A DNA stretch of 64,000 bases, from contig MU839839.1 in assembly GCA_030411725.1 (NCBI GenBank), positions 930,001 through 994,000 on the forward strand, written 5' to 3'. The position numbers and the translations under genes are program-made. The DNA comes from Echria macrotheca. Lineage: Eukaryota > Ascomycota > Sordariomycetes > Sordariales > Schizotheciaceae. Positions 11,002 through 21,342 of the stretch are shown here, piece after piece; position 1 is the first letter of the stretch; each line of letters begins with the position of its first letter. The notes under the pieces were generated by a model. That model was not told the DNA's origin. It searched no databases and was given only the letters and a program-made list of their open reading frames with translations.

Positions 11002-12378
11002 TTAACCTACATACGGAACTTCGGAGGCCCAGGTAGCGATGTATGCGTCCGGAGGCAGATATGCCAACGATCTAAAAGTCAGCACCAAGAGAATAATCCT
11101 TGCAGCTAGATAAATCAGGGAAACAAGCGTGAACAAAATCCCAAACACAGAGTCGACACGTTCCTCAAACGTAACCCCCCAAGAAGAGTCTAGGACAGCT
11201 GCTACACATGGTGCTAACGATAACCACATGGGGACCAAGACCATGATCAGTAAACTGCACACTCGCCAGAGCAGCTGCTCGACCGGCGTTGGGAAGACCA
11301 AGTTCCATCCGGCCACATGGATCGCACCGAAGATCACACCCCCGGTAATGAATCCAAGCACGTACGGAGCTCCAGAGCCTTGCATGCCGTCATTGGGAAC
11401 TCTGCGGGGAGGATAGTCACTGTGAGCTGATGCCGCAATTTTCTCCCGTACGAAGGAGGGGAAAATGACCAAGGCAAACAACGGACGGGGATATCCGTGC
11501 CAGCTCGCCACATCGGCCAACAAGACCGGGGAAAGTCGTATAGGCGGAAGGGCGATCCGGACATCCTTGGGCTTGGACGCGAGGAAGGCGTAGATGAACA
11601 CGGCGCAGACGGCAAAGGCGACGACGACGAGCTCGAGCTGGGAGACTGCCAAACCCCGGGCACTCCGCCCGATGACTTGCATGCATACCCAGCAGACTTG
11701 CAGCACGGCGAGTGCTTTGACGAAAACGGACGACTTGCTGCGGTCCATGATCTCCGGCTCGGTGATGGAAGGCATGGCTGGTATGTCGCCGCTGCTCCGC
11801 AGCCGGAAGAGGAACCGAGGCAGGAGAACATACGAACGTTCGATCTGAGACTCGTGCGGCTCCGACTCATCATTAAGGGCCCGGCTTTCCTCCTCTTGGA
11901 TTACACGGATGCCACCCATCATGGCAAAGAAGCTGTGGGTAAGCGACCACGGCGCGTCCTGCTCGATCTTGCCTTGGGCTTTCATCTCCGTGAACAGCTT
12001 GTTCAGGCTCCTCGCTTCGAAATAATCACCCACGGCTTTGCCCAGCACAATCTCGGGCGCGACCATGGTGAAGAGCATCCATTTCAGGTTTGTCCAGAAG
12101 ACGGCGAGGTCCCATTTCAACGATGCCCACCAGGCTGTCTCTCTGCGCCGGTAGTTTCGCTGCTGCGGCAAGTTGAGATGCTGGATGGTCCAGGTGCAGG
12201 CGAGGAGGGTGAATATACAGCTCCAGAGGATTTCGAGCGTTCCTCGGATCTGAGGAGCCGAGACGAAGTTGACCGATGTTTGGGGGGGAGTACAGACGGG
12301 ATCAAAGCGGGTGAAGGCCGCGGCTTCCCCAGGGAGCTGTGAGGAAGCGAGGGCAACGACCAAGACCCAGGAGGTCAT
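11002..12378 (-). CDS. Multi-span integral membrane protein, fungal-specific family
   Basis: The protein has 458 residues. The frame extends further upstream without a start at ATG; 12378 is the ATG that puts a signal-like hydrophobic N-terminus first (TSWVLVVALASSQLPGEAAA). Next comes the segment WSCIFTLLACTWTIQHLN, which I recognise from a widespread fungal family of uncharacterised membrane proteins. A further five to six hydrophobic segments follow, including VLAVLQVCWVC-type, VVVAFAVCAVFIYAFLAS and FGILFTLVSLIYLAARI. No transporter signature or catalytic motif is visible. The gene is divergent from HET gene 2 and shares about 330 bp of promoter with it. Function unknown; a role beside the HET protein is only an inference from the arrangement. 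Confidence 0.75.
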   Translation of the reverse strand: MTSWVLVVALASSQLPGEAAAFTRFDPVCTPPQTSVNFVSAPQIRGTLEILWSCIFTLLACTWTIQHLNLPQQRNYRRRETAWWASLKWDLAVFWTNLKWMLFTMVAPEIVLGKAVGDYFEARSLNKLFTEMKAQGKIEQDAPWSLTHSFFAMMGGIRVIQEEESRALNDESEPHESQIERSYVLLPRFLFRLRSSGDIPAMPSITEPEIMDRSKSSVFVKALAVLQVCWVCMQVIGRSARGLAVSQLELVVVAFAVCAVFIYAFLASKPKDVRIALPPIRLSPVLLADVASWHGYPRPLFALVIFPSFVREKIAASAHSDYPPRRVPNDGMQGSGAPYVLGFITGGVIFGAIHVAGWNLVFPTPVEQLLWRVCSLLIMVLVPMWLSLAPCVAAVLDSSWGVTFEERVDSVFGILFTLVSLIYLAARIILLVLTFRSLAYLPPDAYIATWASEVPYVG

Positions 12379-12709
12379 TTCATGTGCTTTTCCGTTCTGC
12401 GTGTGTTGGGAATAAAGTAAAGATATGAAAATGATTTCTTTCGGAGCGGTGATGGTGGTTTTCAGCACTCGCGAACCCACCACGTTACTGAAGTAGTGCT
12501 CAGCCGCATGCGAGTCGGATGCGACCATCTCCGCACGCACTTTACCAAGCACGGAAACAAGCCTACATCGCGGTTGTGGCAGTGCCCTGGCTGCCTCGCA
12601 ACGCTTGGACCGCTCGCAGCCTGACGTCGAAGAGCGTTCCGCATTTATCAAGTTACAACATCGACGGAGTACGGATACTCAACTTGAAGTCCTCCAATGG
12701 GTGGTCGCC
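12379..12709. promoter_or_regulatory. Putative bidirectional promoter between the membrane protein and HET gene 2
   Basis: 331 bp separate the two divergent ATG codons. This is short enough that regulatory sites are likely shared. No defined operator was recognised. Confidence 0.5.
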
Positions 12710-14679
12710 ATGCTCTGCGCCGCCTGCACAGAAATCTTTTCCGGCCCGCGAAAGCTCGCCTACGCCAGCATCCGACCGTGGCAGCAGACGCGCGAGTCCT
12801 TCGAAGCCGCCCTCGCCGCCGGCTGCCATCTCTGCCACCTGATCGACGAGGTGCGCCAGCACAACCACAGCAAGAAATCCGCCGACTTCCCCGCCCGGAT
12901 CAACTATGCCTTCAAACCGCTGCGGCCCCAGTGGGCGCGCCACGGCCAGGGCTCGAAGTGGTACACCTACCAGGACCCAGGCGGCGACGACTTCACCGAG
13001 CTAGAGCGCTACCTCGCCGGCGTCGAGCGGGATCCGACCTCGATTGGGCTTGCCCGTCTGCTGGCCGACGAGTCGGATCTGCTGAGGTACCTTTCTGACT
13101 TCTGGATCGTCCTCCAGTTCTACGGGTGCGAGGACATCGTCTTGCCCATGGAGCTGCGCCGGGATGGTGACAGCGACGACCTTCAGCTGCTGGCCGATAC
13201 ACACCTCGAGGACGAACTGTCCACCGGCCATCCACGGACGTTACAGCTAGCCAGCTCATGGTTCCAGCGCTGTCTGCGTGACCATCCCGCCTGCGGACCC
13301 CGGAACTCCGAAAAAGAAGAAAAATGGCTGCCCACGCGCCTGCTGGACGTGGGCACGTTGGAATCGCCGACAGTCCGACTCGTCGCGGGAGCAACGCTGG
13401 ATGCGTCAAAGTCGCCATATGTCGCCCTGAGCCACCGCTGGTCGCCCGATAATCGGTACATCCTCCGGTCCGCGCTCGTCGCGCAGTACGAGACGCAGAT
13501 TCCCCCGTCGCACCTGTCGGATAAGCTCAGAGACGCGGCACACGTCACTCGTGCGCTGGGCGTGCGCTATCTCTGGGTCGACTGTATGTGCATCATCCAG
13601 GACGACGGCGGACGTGATTTCGCCCGCGAGGCGGGTGGGATGTATAAAGTCTACGGGATGGCGGTATGTACCATCGCCGCCGCCGGCAGCAGCCACGACG
13701 GGGATGCGACTATTTTTGCGCAGCGGGACCCGCGACGGGTGAGGCCGCTCGTGGTGCGGAATCCGTTCTGTGAGAAGGGGACGGGCAGCAAGTATACGTT
13801 TAATATTGTCAGCCAATACCTCAGCCCAATCTATGAGGACTGTGTCCGGGGGTCCGAGTGGTATAACCGCGGCTGGGTCTTCCAGGAGCGCATGATGTCA
13901 CCTCGTCTGCTGGTGTTCTCGAGGACGCAGGTGCTCTGGGGATGTCACAAGCTACAGGCGGCCGAGACGTGGCCGTGCGGCAAGACGGGGAAGGACTATA
14001 TTGATAGGTTCACGTCGGTCGAGGTCGAGAAGGGCCGGCTGCACGCGCTAGCGGATCCGCAGTTGGGGATTGCCGTGTCGCATGACTCCTGGTGGGAGTT
14101 TTTGGGGGATTATATGGGCGCCGAGTTAACGCTCAGCTCGGACCGGTTGAATGCGATCCGTGGGATCGCGACCATGGTGGAGGATCTGACGGGACAAAAG
14201 TACTGTGGTGGGTTCTGGGTTACTCCTGACTTGCCGGGCGCGTTGCTGTGGACGCTCGGGATGGAAGGGCATCGCGTGCCGAAGGGTGCTGGCTATCTGG
14301 CGCCCTCGTTCTCATGGGCTGCCGTGGAGTCTCGGTCCGAGATTCGGTTCCATAAATCTGTGGCGGGGGAGTCGAGGTTGGCGCGGATACTGGAGGGGAT
14401 AAAGCTGGACGAGGGGGCTAATACGGGGAGGGCTGTGAGGGAGGCGCTGAGGGTGTCCGGCCGGTTGTTGCCCGCCTCGATTCTCACAAGTTCGGAGGCG
14501 AATGCCGCACATGGTGTGATGACGAGGGCGGCGGGGGTCAAGTGGCGTAGCATAGTGAGTTGTTTTCTCTTGCTTGTATTCCGGATGCTGACGTCGCTGA
14601 CGAACTGCAGAAGCGAAGAGCATTGGAATACTCAAAATCGGTATGTCTTTTCCAGATATGCCTGAACAAGTGCAGGTAA
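12710..14679 (+). CDS. HET-domain protein, HET gene 2 (C-terminus apparently lost)
   Basis: The start at 12710 gives MLCAACTEIFSG, a common opening for this HET subfamily; the frame upstream has no support. The HET domain starts near residue 237 (YVALSHRW), with LWVDCMCIIQDD near 288 and GWVFQERMMSPRLLVF near 385. This subfamily is followed by a region with PSFSWAAVES. An intron at 14555-14610 (GTGAGT ... CTGAC ... GCAG) fits well and leads to a short exon ending at 14679 (637 residues). Without splicing the frame stops at 14665. Neither end resembles the usual HET tail. A copy of the dispersed repeat covers the 3' end. A HET-like tail occurs in the next ORF (14707-15543), so the gene may have been interrupted. 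The HET call is secure; the 3' structure is uncertain. Confidence 0.8.
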
Positions 14680-14750
14680 AGATGCTTGCTCTTTTGGAAG
14701 AGGAAGATGGGCCATGAGGGCTGGCTGAATTCCTTCCTGGCCCTACATGC
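14669..14750 (+). repeat. Dispersed HET-linked repeat, copy B (internally deleted)
   Basis: The left half matches copy D at 57391 closely: AAGTGCAGGTAA, GATGCTTG, GAAGAGGA and GAGGGCTGGCT. The middle (the TGGGTGC...GCCATCTTGCC part) is missing and the sequence resumes with TTCCTGGCCCTACAT. It sits exactly where HET gene 2 loses similarity to its family and overlaps the start of the following ORF. Confidence 0.65.
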
Positions 14751-15543
14751 TGTTGCCTCGATGGCGTTCTGTGGCTCACATTCTACCCAGCTTCGCGGCC
14801 GTATCAAATCGCTCGCCAAGAAAACCAACGCCATCCTAATCCGGCTCATACGCCTCATCGTCTCTTCCCTCAAAAATTGCTGGTATGGCGGCCTAATGTG
14901 GGTCTTCATCGTTCTTGCTATCCCCCTCGCTATCGCAGCCCTAGTTATCGCGCTCGCTCTCGTGGTCGCGGCCGCGGGTATCGCCCTGGGCCTCATCCCC
15001 GTCGCTGCCATCCTCTACGGCCTATTCGAGCTACTCGTTGTCATCGATCGCGTCGGCTACACTCTCTGGACGACGCAACTGTACCCCCGCCTCTTCGCCG
15101 CACGCATCCGCGCCGAGGCTGAAGAGCGTGTCCGCGCCAGGGCAGAGCACGAAGCTGACATGTTGAGGCGACAGCGTGTCGCTGAGGAGCGTGCCGCACG
15201 GGTCTTTGCAGATCTCGAGAAGGGGGTGCGCTTTGAGGATCCGTTAGCGGGACAGGGGACGCGACGTGGAGGGAAGGCCGATGATGATGAGGATGTGTTA
15301 TTCTCGTTTTATTCGGATTTCAAGCTGCCTCGGAGCGAGGTGATAGATGTGTTTTGTCTGCCGCTTGTAAGGGAGACAGGAAAGATGGGGGCGGGAGACG
15401 TATATGGTGGTGTGCGTGGCCTGGTGCTGAGGTTGGTAGAGGGGACGGAGGATCAATATGAGCGGATGGGTGTTTTCGGGCCGTCTCATGATGGGATTAT
15501 GCAGTTGCCTCCCGGGGAGGAGCGGGAGTTTCTGCTTGTTTGA
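14707..15543 (+). CDS. Membrane/coiled-coil ORF with a HET-like C-terminal tail
   Basis: From the ATG at 14707 this frame gives 278 residues; the frame opens slightly earlier at a TTG. Its first codons fall inside repeat copy B. Three parts are visible. First, a long hydrophobic stretch near residues 65-120 (WVFIVLAIPLAIAALVIALA and more) forms two or three membrane segments. Second, a charged helix near 130-175 is rich in RAEAEERVRARAEHEA-type sequence. Third, the tail with SEVIDVFCLPLV, GLVLRLVEG and QYERMGVF resembles the usual C-terminus of HET proteins. I infer that the tail once belonged to HET gene 2. The membrane part may be an insertion or a separate gene fused to it. Coding potential looks real; the gene model is uncertain. 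Confidence 0.6.
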   Translation: MGHEGWLNSFLALHAVASMAFCGSHSTQLRGRIKSLAKKTNAILIRLIRLIVSSLKNCWYGGLMWVFIVLAIPLAIAALVIALALVVAAAGIALGLIPVAAILYGLFELLVVIDRVGYTLWTTQLYPRLFAARIRAEAEERVRARAEHEADMLRRQRVAEERAARVFADLEKGVRFEDPLAGQGTRRGGKADDDEDVLFSFYSDFKLPRSEVIDVFCLPLVRETGKMGAGDVYGGVRGLVLRLVEGTEDQYERMGVFGPSHDGIMQLPPGEEREFLLV

Positions 15544-15733
15544 TTTGTTCTGGCGTTTGTATGCATGTACATACCAGTACATCATGGATTAGACTAGACC
15601 CCCTTGGGAATTGCAGAGAGCCAAGATATTATGTACGTGCCTAGTATATATGCTGACTCGACATACATCAACCAAAAATATTCAAAGACGACCACCCATC
15701 ACCCGTCCTTGCTTTCCTCTTCCCATAACCTTA

Positions 15734-17239
15734 TCAATCGTCCTTACCTTTACCGTACGTATACCTCACGCCCTGCGTCACCGTCCCAAACCAGTAGTTC
15801 CACAAATCCGACAACCACCAAACCCCCGACCGCCATGGCCCCACAAACGCGCTCCTGGGCACCCGGTCCCGGCCCTGAATGGCATACGTCGACGTAAGCG
15901 GCATGGCCGACGTATCCGGAAACGACTTCCGGACCTTCTCGTCAAGCCACGGCGTCGCGACGACCGCCCCAGTGCGGTCCATATGACGAATGACCTTGAT
16001 CAACTGGCGCGTGCGAACGTCGGCCCCCGGCGTCCACGTCGTCGCAACGTACCCCGTGATCTGGCCCGCGTTCGGCAGCCCGTCGAGCATCGTGTTGTTC
16101 CAAACGTAGCGGGAGCCGATGGTCCTGTCAAAACGGGTGCCGTCCACAAAAACCTGAATTCCGCTGAGGAGTTCGAGGTATAACCCCGTGGCGGTGATGA
16201 TGATGTCTGCTTCCAAAACTTTGCCCGATGTCAGCTTGATACCTGTCGGGGTTACGGTGGATATTGTGTCGGTGACGATCGAAACATTATCGCGGTGGAG
16301 TGCTTTGAAAAAGTCGGCGCTGGGGCAGAAACACAGGCGCTGCTGGAAGACATCGTAGCGCGGGTTGAAGTGTGTGGCGACGTCAAACCCTTCGGGGAGT
16401 TTCTTGCGCATCTCGGACTGAAGGAAGCGGCGGGCGAAGTTGGGGAAGGTGCTGAGCAGTCCGACGAAGACCACTTCCATCGTCATCTGCATCCACCAGC
16501 GCAGGCGGTAGGACCAGGATGCAGGAAGAAAACGATCCCAGGGGTATCGCGGCATGCGGCCGGCCAGGGCGAAGACGTACGACGGGCTGCGCTGGAGCAT
16601 GGTCACCGACGCGACGCCCGAGGAAGCCAGGGCCGGGACGAGTGTGATGGCTGTCGCGCCGGAGCCGATTACTACCACGCGCTTGCCGGCATGTGATACC
16701 GAATCATCCCACCACTGCGGGTGTATTACATCTCCCGCAAAGGTGTCGAGCCCGGGGATCTCAGCCGGCAACGCCTTGTCGTAGCTGTAGTAGCCCGTGG
16801 CGCAGATCAGCCAGGACGTTTTGATAGTCTTGGTCTCTTTGGGAGAATCAGGATGCGAGACCTCCACTTCGAGGGTCCAGCACTGCTCGGCACTGCTCCA
16901 GCTCGCCGTGGTCATACGATGGCGGAAGCGGATGCGCGTGTCGATGCCCTCGGACACGGCGGCGTCCTCGATGTACTGCCGGAGATCCCCAGCGCGCGCC
17001 ATGTTGGAGGACTGCGTCCAGGGGTACCAGTCGAACCCGAAGAGTGCCATGGTGCTGTCGGTGCGCGCGCCGGGGTACTTCCAGAAGTCCCAGGTGCCGC
17101 CGATCTGGGCGCGGGACTCGAGGATGGCAAAGGACTTGTGCGGGAGCGATTGCTGGATCCGGTACGCGGCGTTGATCCCGCTCAGGCCTGCGCCTATGAC
17201 GATGATGTCGAACATCGGGGGGTCTTTTGAGGGAGACAT
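15734..17239 (-). CDS. Flavin-containing monooxygenase (FMO/Baeyer-Villiger-like)
   Basis: A single exon of 501 residues. The FAD-binding Rossmann motif IVIGAGLSGINAA lies at residues 13-25, followed by GGTWDFWKYPGARTD near 47, typical of Baeyer-Villiger-like enzymes. A central FxGxxxH stretch (FAGDVIHPQWW) near residue 166 is the class B flavin monooxygenase fingerprint. The second nucleotide motif VVVIGSGATA near 189 should bind NADPH. The family inserts one oxygen atom into ketones or soft nucleophiles using NADPH and O2. The substrate is unknown. It is tail-to-tail with the HET-like ORF and lies next to a Zn2Cys6 regulator on the same strand, which hints at co-regulated metabolism. Confidence 0.9.
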   Translation of the reverse strand: MSPSKDPPMFDIIVIGAGLSGINAAYRIQQSLPHKSFAILESRAQIGGTWDFWKYPGARTDSTMALFGFDWYPWTQSSNMARAGDLRQYIEDAAVSEGIDTRIRFRHRMTTASWSSAEQCWTLEVEVSHPDSPKETKTIKTSWLICATGYYSYDKALPAEIPGLDTFAGDVIHPQWWDDSVSHAGKRVVVIGSGATAITLVPALASSGVASVTMLQRSPSYVFALAGRMPRYPWDRFLPASWSYRLRWWMQMTMEVVFVGLLSTFPNFARRFLQSEMRKKLPEGFDVATHFNPRYDVFQQRLCFCPSADFFKALHRDNVSIVTDTISTVTPTGIKLTSGKVLEADIIITATGLYLELLSGIQVFVDGTRFDRTIGSRYVWNNTMLDGLPNAGQITGYVATTWTPGADVRTRQLIKVIRHMDRTGAVVATPWLDEKVRKSFPDTSAMPLTSTYAIQGRDRVPRSAFVGPWRSGVWWLSDLWNYWFGTVTQGVRYTYGKGKDD

Positions 17240-17555
17240 GTTGGCGGCAGCACGCGGCGGATTATGACGCTGCGATCGATGTCTTGGCGATGTTCAGGGA
17301 CGAATTTTTGGACGCGTAAAAATTGCAGCTAGTGATAGGCCAATTGCCGCTCAATTGGGGATAGCGAGCGAATCGTGCACAGCCACAGGACATCTACCCC
17401 TGGTACCACATCCACCCACGAAGCGGAGAGGAAATCTCAAATTTTCAATCGCAAAACAATTCTATACTCAATCGCCGGGTATCACTCATGATCTATAGGT
17501 ACAACACGCCGCCCAAGAGGCTCTGCCAACAACACCAGAGCTAAGCCCAAAAGGT
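17240..17555. promoter_or_regulatory. Promoter region of the flavin monooxygenase
   Basis: 316 bp lie between the monooxygenase start and the 3' end of the Zn2Cys6 regulator gene. No specific site was recognised. Confidence 0.4.
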
Positions 17556-20546
17556 TTAAAACAATGTCCCCGTGCCTGTCCCCGTCCGGCCATCCCAGGT
17601 CCCGTTTCCATCTAGTTCGTACTTCCCCAGACTCTCCTGCCAATTCTGCCAGTCAAACGTCTCATCCATTGTAACATCCAGCTCCTCCGCCGGTATGTTG
17701 GGCATCCCGAACGGATCAGACATCCCGTTGTCGGGCCACATCCACGGCGGCAGATTGCGATGGTCCTTGAGAATAACTGCCGGATTCGACAAAGCTGGGC
17801 TCTGCTGATTGGAGCCTAGGATGGGCGTTGTGTTGTATGCCATGCTATCCGACCTCGGAATGTCCGCCATTGGCACGCCAAATATCGCCCCCGGGTTTTC
17901 GGTGCCAAGAGGTTGGTCCGCCGTCCGGCTCCACAGCATGCCCAAGTCAACCGGATTGAAAGCAGGGTTGGTAATGGCCGACTCGATGTGATCCATTATG
18001 TCTTGGTTCAATTCGATGTTCACCCCGGCGACGCTATTATCGTGAGTTACGGCAGGTCGAGACGGGAGCGTTTGCTGAGGCTGGTTAAGTGCAGCAATCA
18101 AGTCAGGCGGCAAAGGCGGGGCGTTGACGAGTTTCCGCCACCGCTCATTGGCGATGGCCGTCTTGACAGAGCTCGACAGAGCACCGAATGTTTCGGGTCG
18201 TGATTTTGCCCTGTCCTCAAGTTCGAGCTGCTGCGCGGCTATCGGATCAGCCTGGAGACGAGCGATTTCTGATTCGCGATGTCTCTTGGCTTTGAGGTAC
18301 ATCTTCCTTAGAGGTAGGAAAATGGCTGAATGGCCCGCCATCTTTTGCATATCGAACTGCGGGAGGCTCGGGTTGGCCGTCGAGAAAACCATGTTGAGAG
18401 CACCCCAACACCGCTCCACCGTTGCGCTCCAGGGCCGATGGGAAACCTCTATCAGCACGTAAGCAACAGCGTGGAGCTGCGTGTACGTCTGGAAGAGCCA
18501 CCGCCATTGCTTGGCACGAGGGTCAGTGTTAAGAATGTAACTGTACTCGAACACTTCGGTGGCCGCGTTGAACAAGCGCGAACGTTTATCTTCCGAAAGC
18601 CGCGGCCCATCGGGTCCGGGGAAGAGCGCTGATTGGTAGATGATGAGCCGCATCTTGGAGACAATCAGACGAGCAATCTGCGCGGCTGTCCAGTACATCG
18701 GGTTATCCTCGGTCCGCGGATCCTTGAGATACTTGTTCTCGACTCGTCGGTGGATCTCCGCCAGCAAGGCCTCCCTGTCTTCCAAGCTCATCGTGGAGCC
18801 CTGGGGGCAGAGAGACGGCATATCGGATATATGATGCATTCGTCTTGCTATCGAGCAAATCTCGAACCGGATGAGCGAGAAGGTCATATCCGTCGGCCCT
18901 TCTCTCGCCTTGGGCAGCTCGGGGCTATCGGGCGAGATATCGGCATCGTTGATGTTGAGAGGCTGTTGCGTATCAAACATGCGGTCCACGATGTTGAGGT
19001 CGGTCCCTTGGTCCTCGGCAGATCGCAGGTCGAGGACGCATACCGCCCAGAAGAGTCGTCGTCGCATTTCGATCTCGAAGGGAGACAAGTTCGGGAAGTG
19101 GGTACCATCCCGATGGAGGCCAAGAGCTTGACTGATGCGGATCATCAGCCCGGTCAGCGTCCAGGCAAACCTTGTGTCGTCGTGTCGCCGCACAAGAACA
19201 AGAAACATGAGGAAAGCTTGGGCTAGGGTAAGGTCGGGATATAGGATAAAGTTCGCCTTGGCTAATGCTTGCTCGAGCGCAAATCGGTATTGTTGAAGAA
19301 GAAAAGATTTCTCGTGGCCAAAATTATTTTTTACCTGTGTCATGTCAGCGCCTCTCCTCCCATTCCAATCGGGGTTGTTACCTCGTCTTCGTCGAGGGAC
19401 GTAATGGCGGCGTAGTATATGGAAAACATGAGGGCTTCGGTAGACGGTGTGAGGTTGTCCATATTTTTACGGAGATCTCGTATGAGATTGTTCATTGTCG
19501 GCACGTGGAGGATCTTGAGTATTGGATCGACGTTCTCCTGGAATACCTGCCACATATACGGGATTTGTGAGGGCAAAGGGTGTAGCGGCCGCAGATCTAC
19601 ATCCGCAGACCGATACCCGAGGATGAACGATTGGTGGTCCCCTTTGTACTTGTCCTGGACTGTCGATTCTGGTGATTCCCCTACATCGTACTCGTCAGAG
19701 TCTTCCTCCGTGAGGTCGTGGGTCGCTTGGCGGATCTCATCCAGCTATGCCGTATTAGTCTAATCACCAGGGCTGTGTCCAATGATGTCTCACCTCGTCG
19801 TTGATAGAATTCCAAAATGTACTGCTGACGTAGCGCGTCACGCCCTTCTCGTTCAGCACCAAACGGCCAAACTGTTTGTGTACGTCCGAAGACTTCCTCA
19901 AAAGGCCCAGGCCGGGCGTCGAGCTTGGACTGCCTCTTGCTGGTGGCCTCGCCATTCCTCCGCCCGGGCCTGCCGGCGAGTCTTGGCTGTTATTGCTATT
20001 CGCAACACTCGGCGCACTGCCATGTCTCCTACCAAAACCGCCGTCATCCAGATCACGAAGAGACGGATTCTCAGGCGAATTGCCAGCGCTCGATGGGTGG
20101 CGCACAGTCTCCACCTCAATCTGACCGCTCAGTTCTTCCACAATCCCCTCTAACTTCCTCAGCCGCTTCATCAATTCCAGCTCTCGCTCGCTCGACGGTT
20201 GTTTCGAAGGAGCATTCGGGTCTTTCGGTCTCGGGCGGCGCGGCGCTCTGCCGGGAGCGGGGAAGATACACGGAATCTGGGCTCTTCGGCAATTGGAACA
20301 CGGCATGAGTTTGTCGCATCGGACCTTTCTCCTTCTACAGGTGACGCAGCTTCGAGGGTTCATGATACTCGACACGGCGGCGTTAGGGGAGTAGACGGAC
20401 GCGCCGGGCGGAGGGTGCCGGGCGAGGGCATGGATCTGCTGTGCGTCGAAGCCATCCTGGGCATTGGACGTCGCGGCGCCATCGGCATTTGATGCCTCTT
20501 CGGAACCGGCGACCTGGGGGCTCCAGTTCGCGTCGCTGTCGGCCAT
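17556..20546 (-). CDS. Zn2Cys6 fungal transcription factor with middle homology region
   Basis: Three exons: 20546-19794, 19744-19382 and 19334-17556; the introns (49 and 47 bp) are in phase 0. The product has 964 residues. The start at 20546 lies in a near-perfect context (GCCACCATGG). The zinc cluster spans C67-C93: C-x2-C-x6-C-x5-C-x2-C-x6-C, with core CRRRKVRCDK. A basic stretch and a likely dimerising helix follow (SERELELMKRLRKLEGIVEE). The fungal-specific middle homology region contains ISQALGLHRDG and EMRRRLFWAVCVLDL. The C-terminus is acidic and Gln/Asn-containing and could activate transcription. It is divergent from the quinone-oxidoreductase-like gene and upstream, on the same strand, of the flavin monooxygenase. 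Target genes cannot be read from the sequence, but these neighbours are candidates. Confidence 0.92.
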
Positions 20547-21342
20547 GGTGGCTCGCGGTCGAGCGTAACGGCGAACAGGCAGCACCGGGAAGATTCAGCC
20601 ACAGCGGGGTTACGGCGACGCAAAGGCAAGCCGGGCTTGGCGATGCGACGGGTGCAGAGCGGGTGTACGGCCGTGGTCTGGATCGGCTCAATCTGGCGGC
20701 TCGCTGGAGGTCGAATCTCGGCGCATTCGGCGACGTCGTCCGGTGTCGTGGAGGAGAATGGGCTTTACCGCGCACAGTCAAAGGAGAGAACAGGAACAGA
20801 AATCGGGCGCAGAGAAGCTGGAGGCAAACAGTGGGGAATGTGGGGACGGGCTGGTGGTGGTGGTCCAAGCGCCGCAGCCTGGAAATCCCTGCAGCGACTG
20901 CCGCGGGTGGCCTGGGCGGCAGCAGCAGCCGCGCCCTTTGCCCTTTGCCCTTTGACTTTTCTGCGCTCTTCGCACTTCGGTTTCCGACCCTTCCCGGCCG
21001 AACCGGGCCTCAGGTCTCGGGACTGTCGATTGGCGCCATGACGTCGATCGGCCGGGGAACCCGCTGTGCCGTCGGAGTCTTGCTGCAGCCTGCAGTCGAT
21101 GCCTATTCTAATTCTTGTTGAGAGTATTGCCCAGCCAAGCTCCGAATTTAGTTCTTTGCTTCCGTTGGAATCGCGGATGGACAGGCCGTTGTTACCCGCC
21201 GGCTTCTTAGCCCCACACAGCCCCTCCACCGGGAACATTCAGCCTTGCCCCTCGCCATTAGAACTAGGTTGTCGGCTGCTTGTGCTCCCACACGCCACGG
21301 AAGACGACGGCAAGGCTTGCGCCAGGGCGGGATCACAACGAA
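20547..21342. promoter_or_regulatory. Shared intergenic region of the Zn2Cys6 regulator and the MDR enzyme
   Basis: 796 bp lie between divergent ATG codons. GC-rich. Several open frames here are shadows without ATG starts or family character. Confidence 0.45.
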
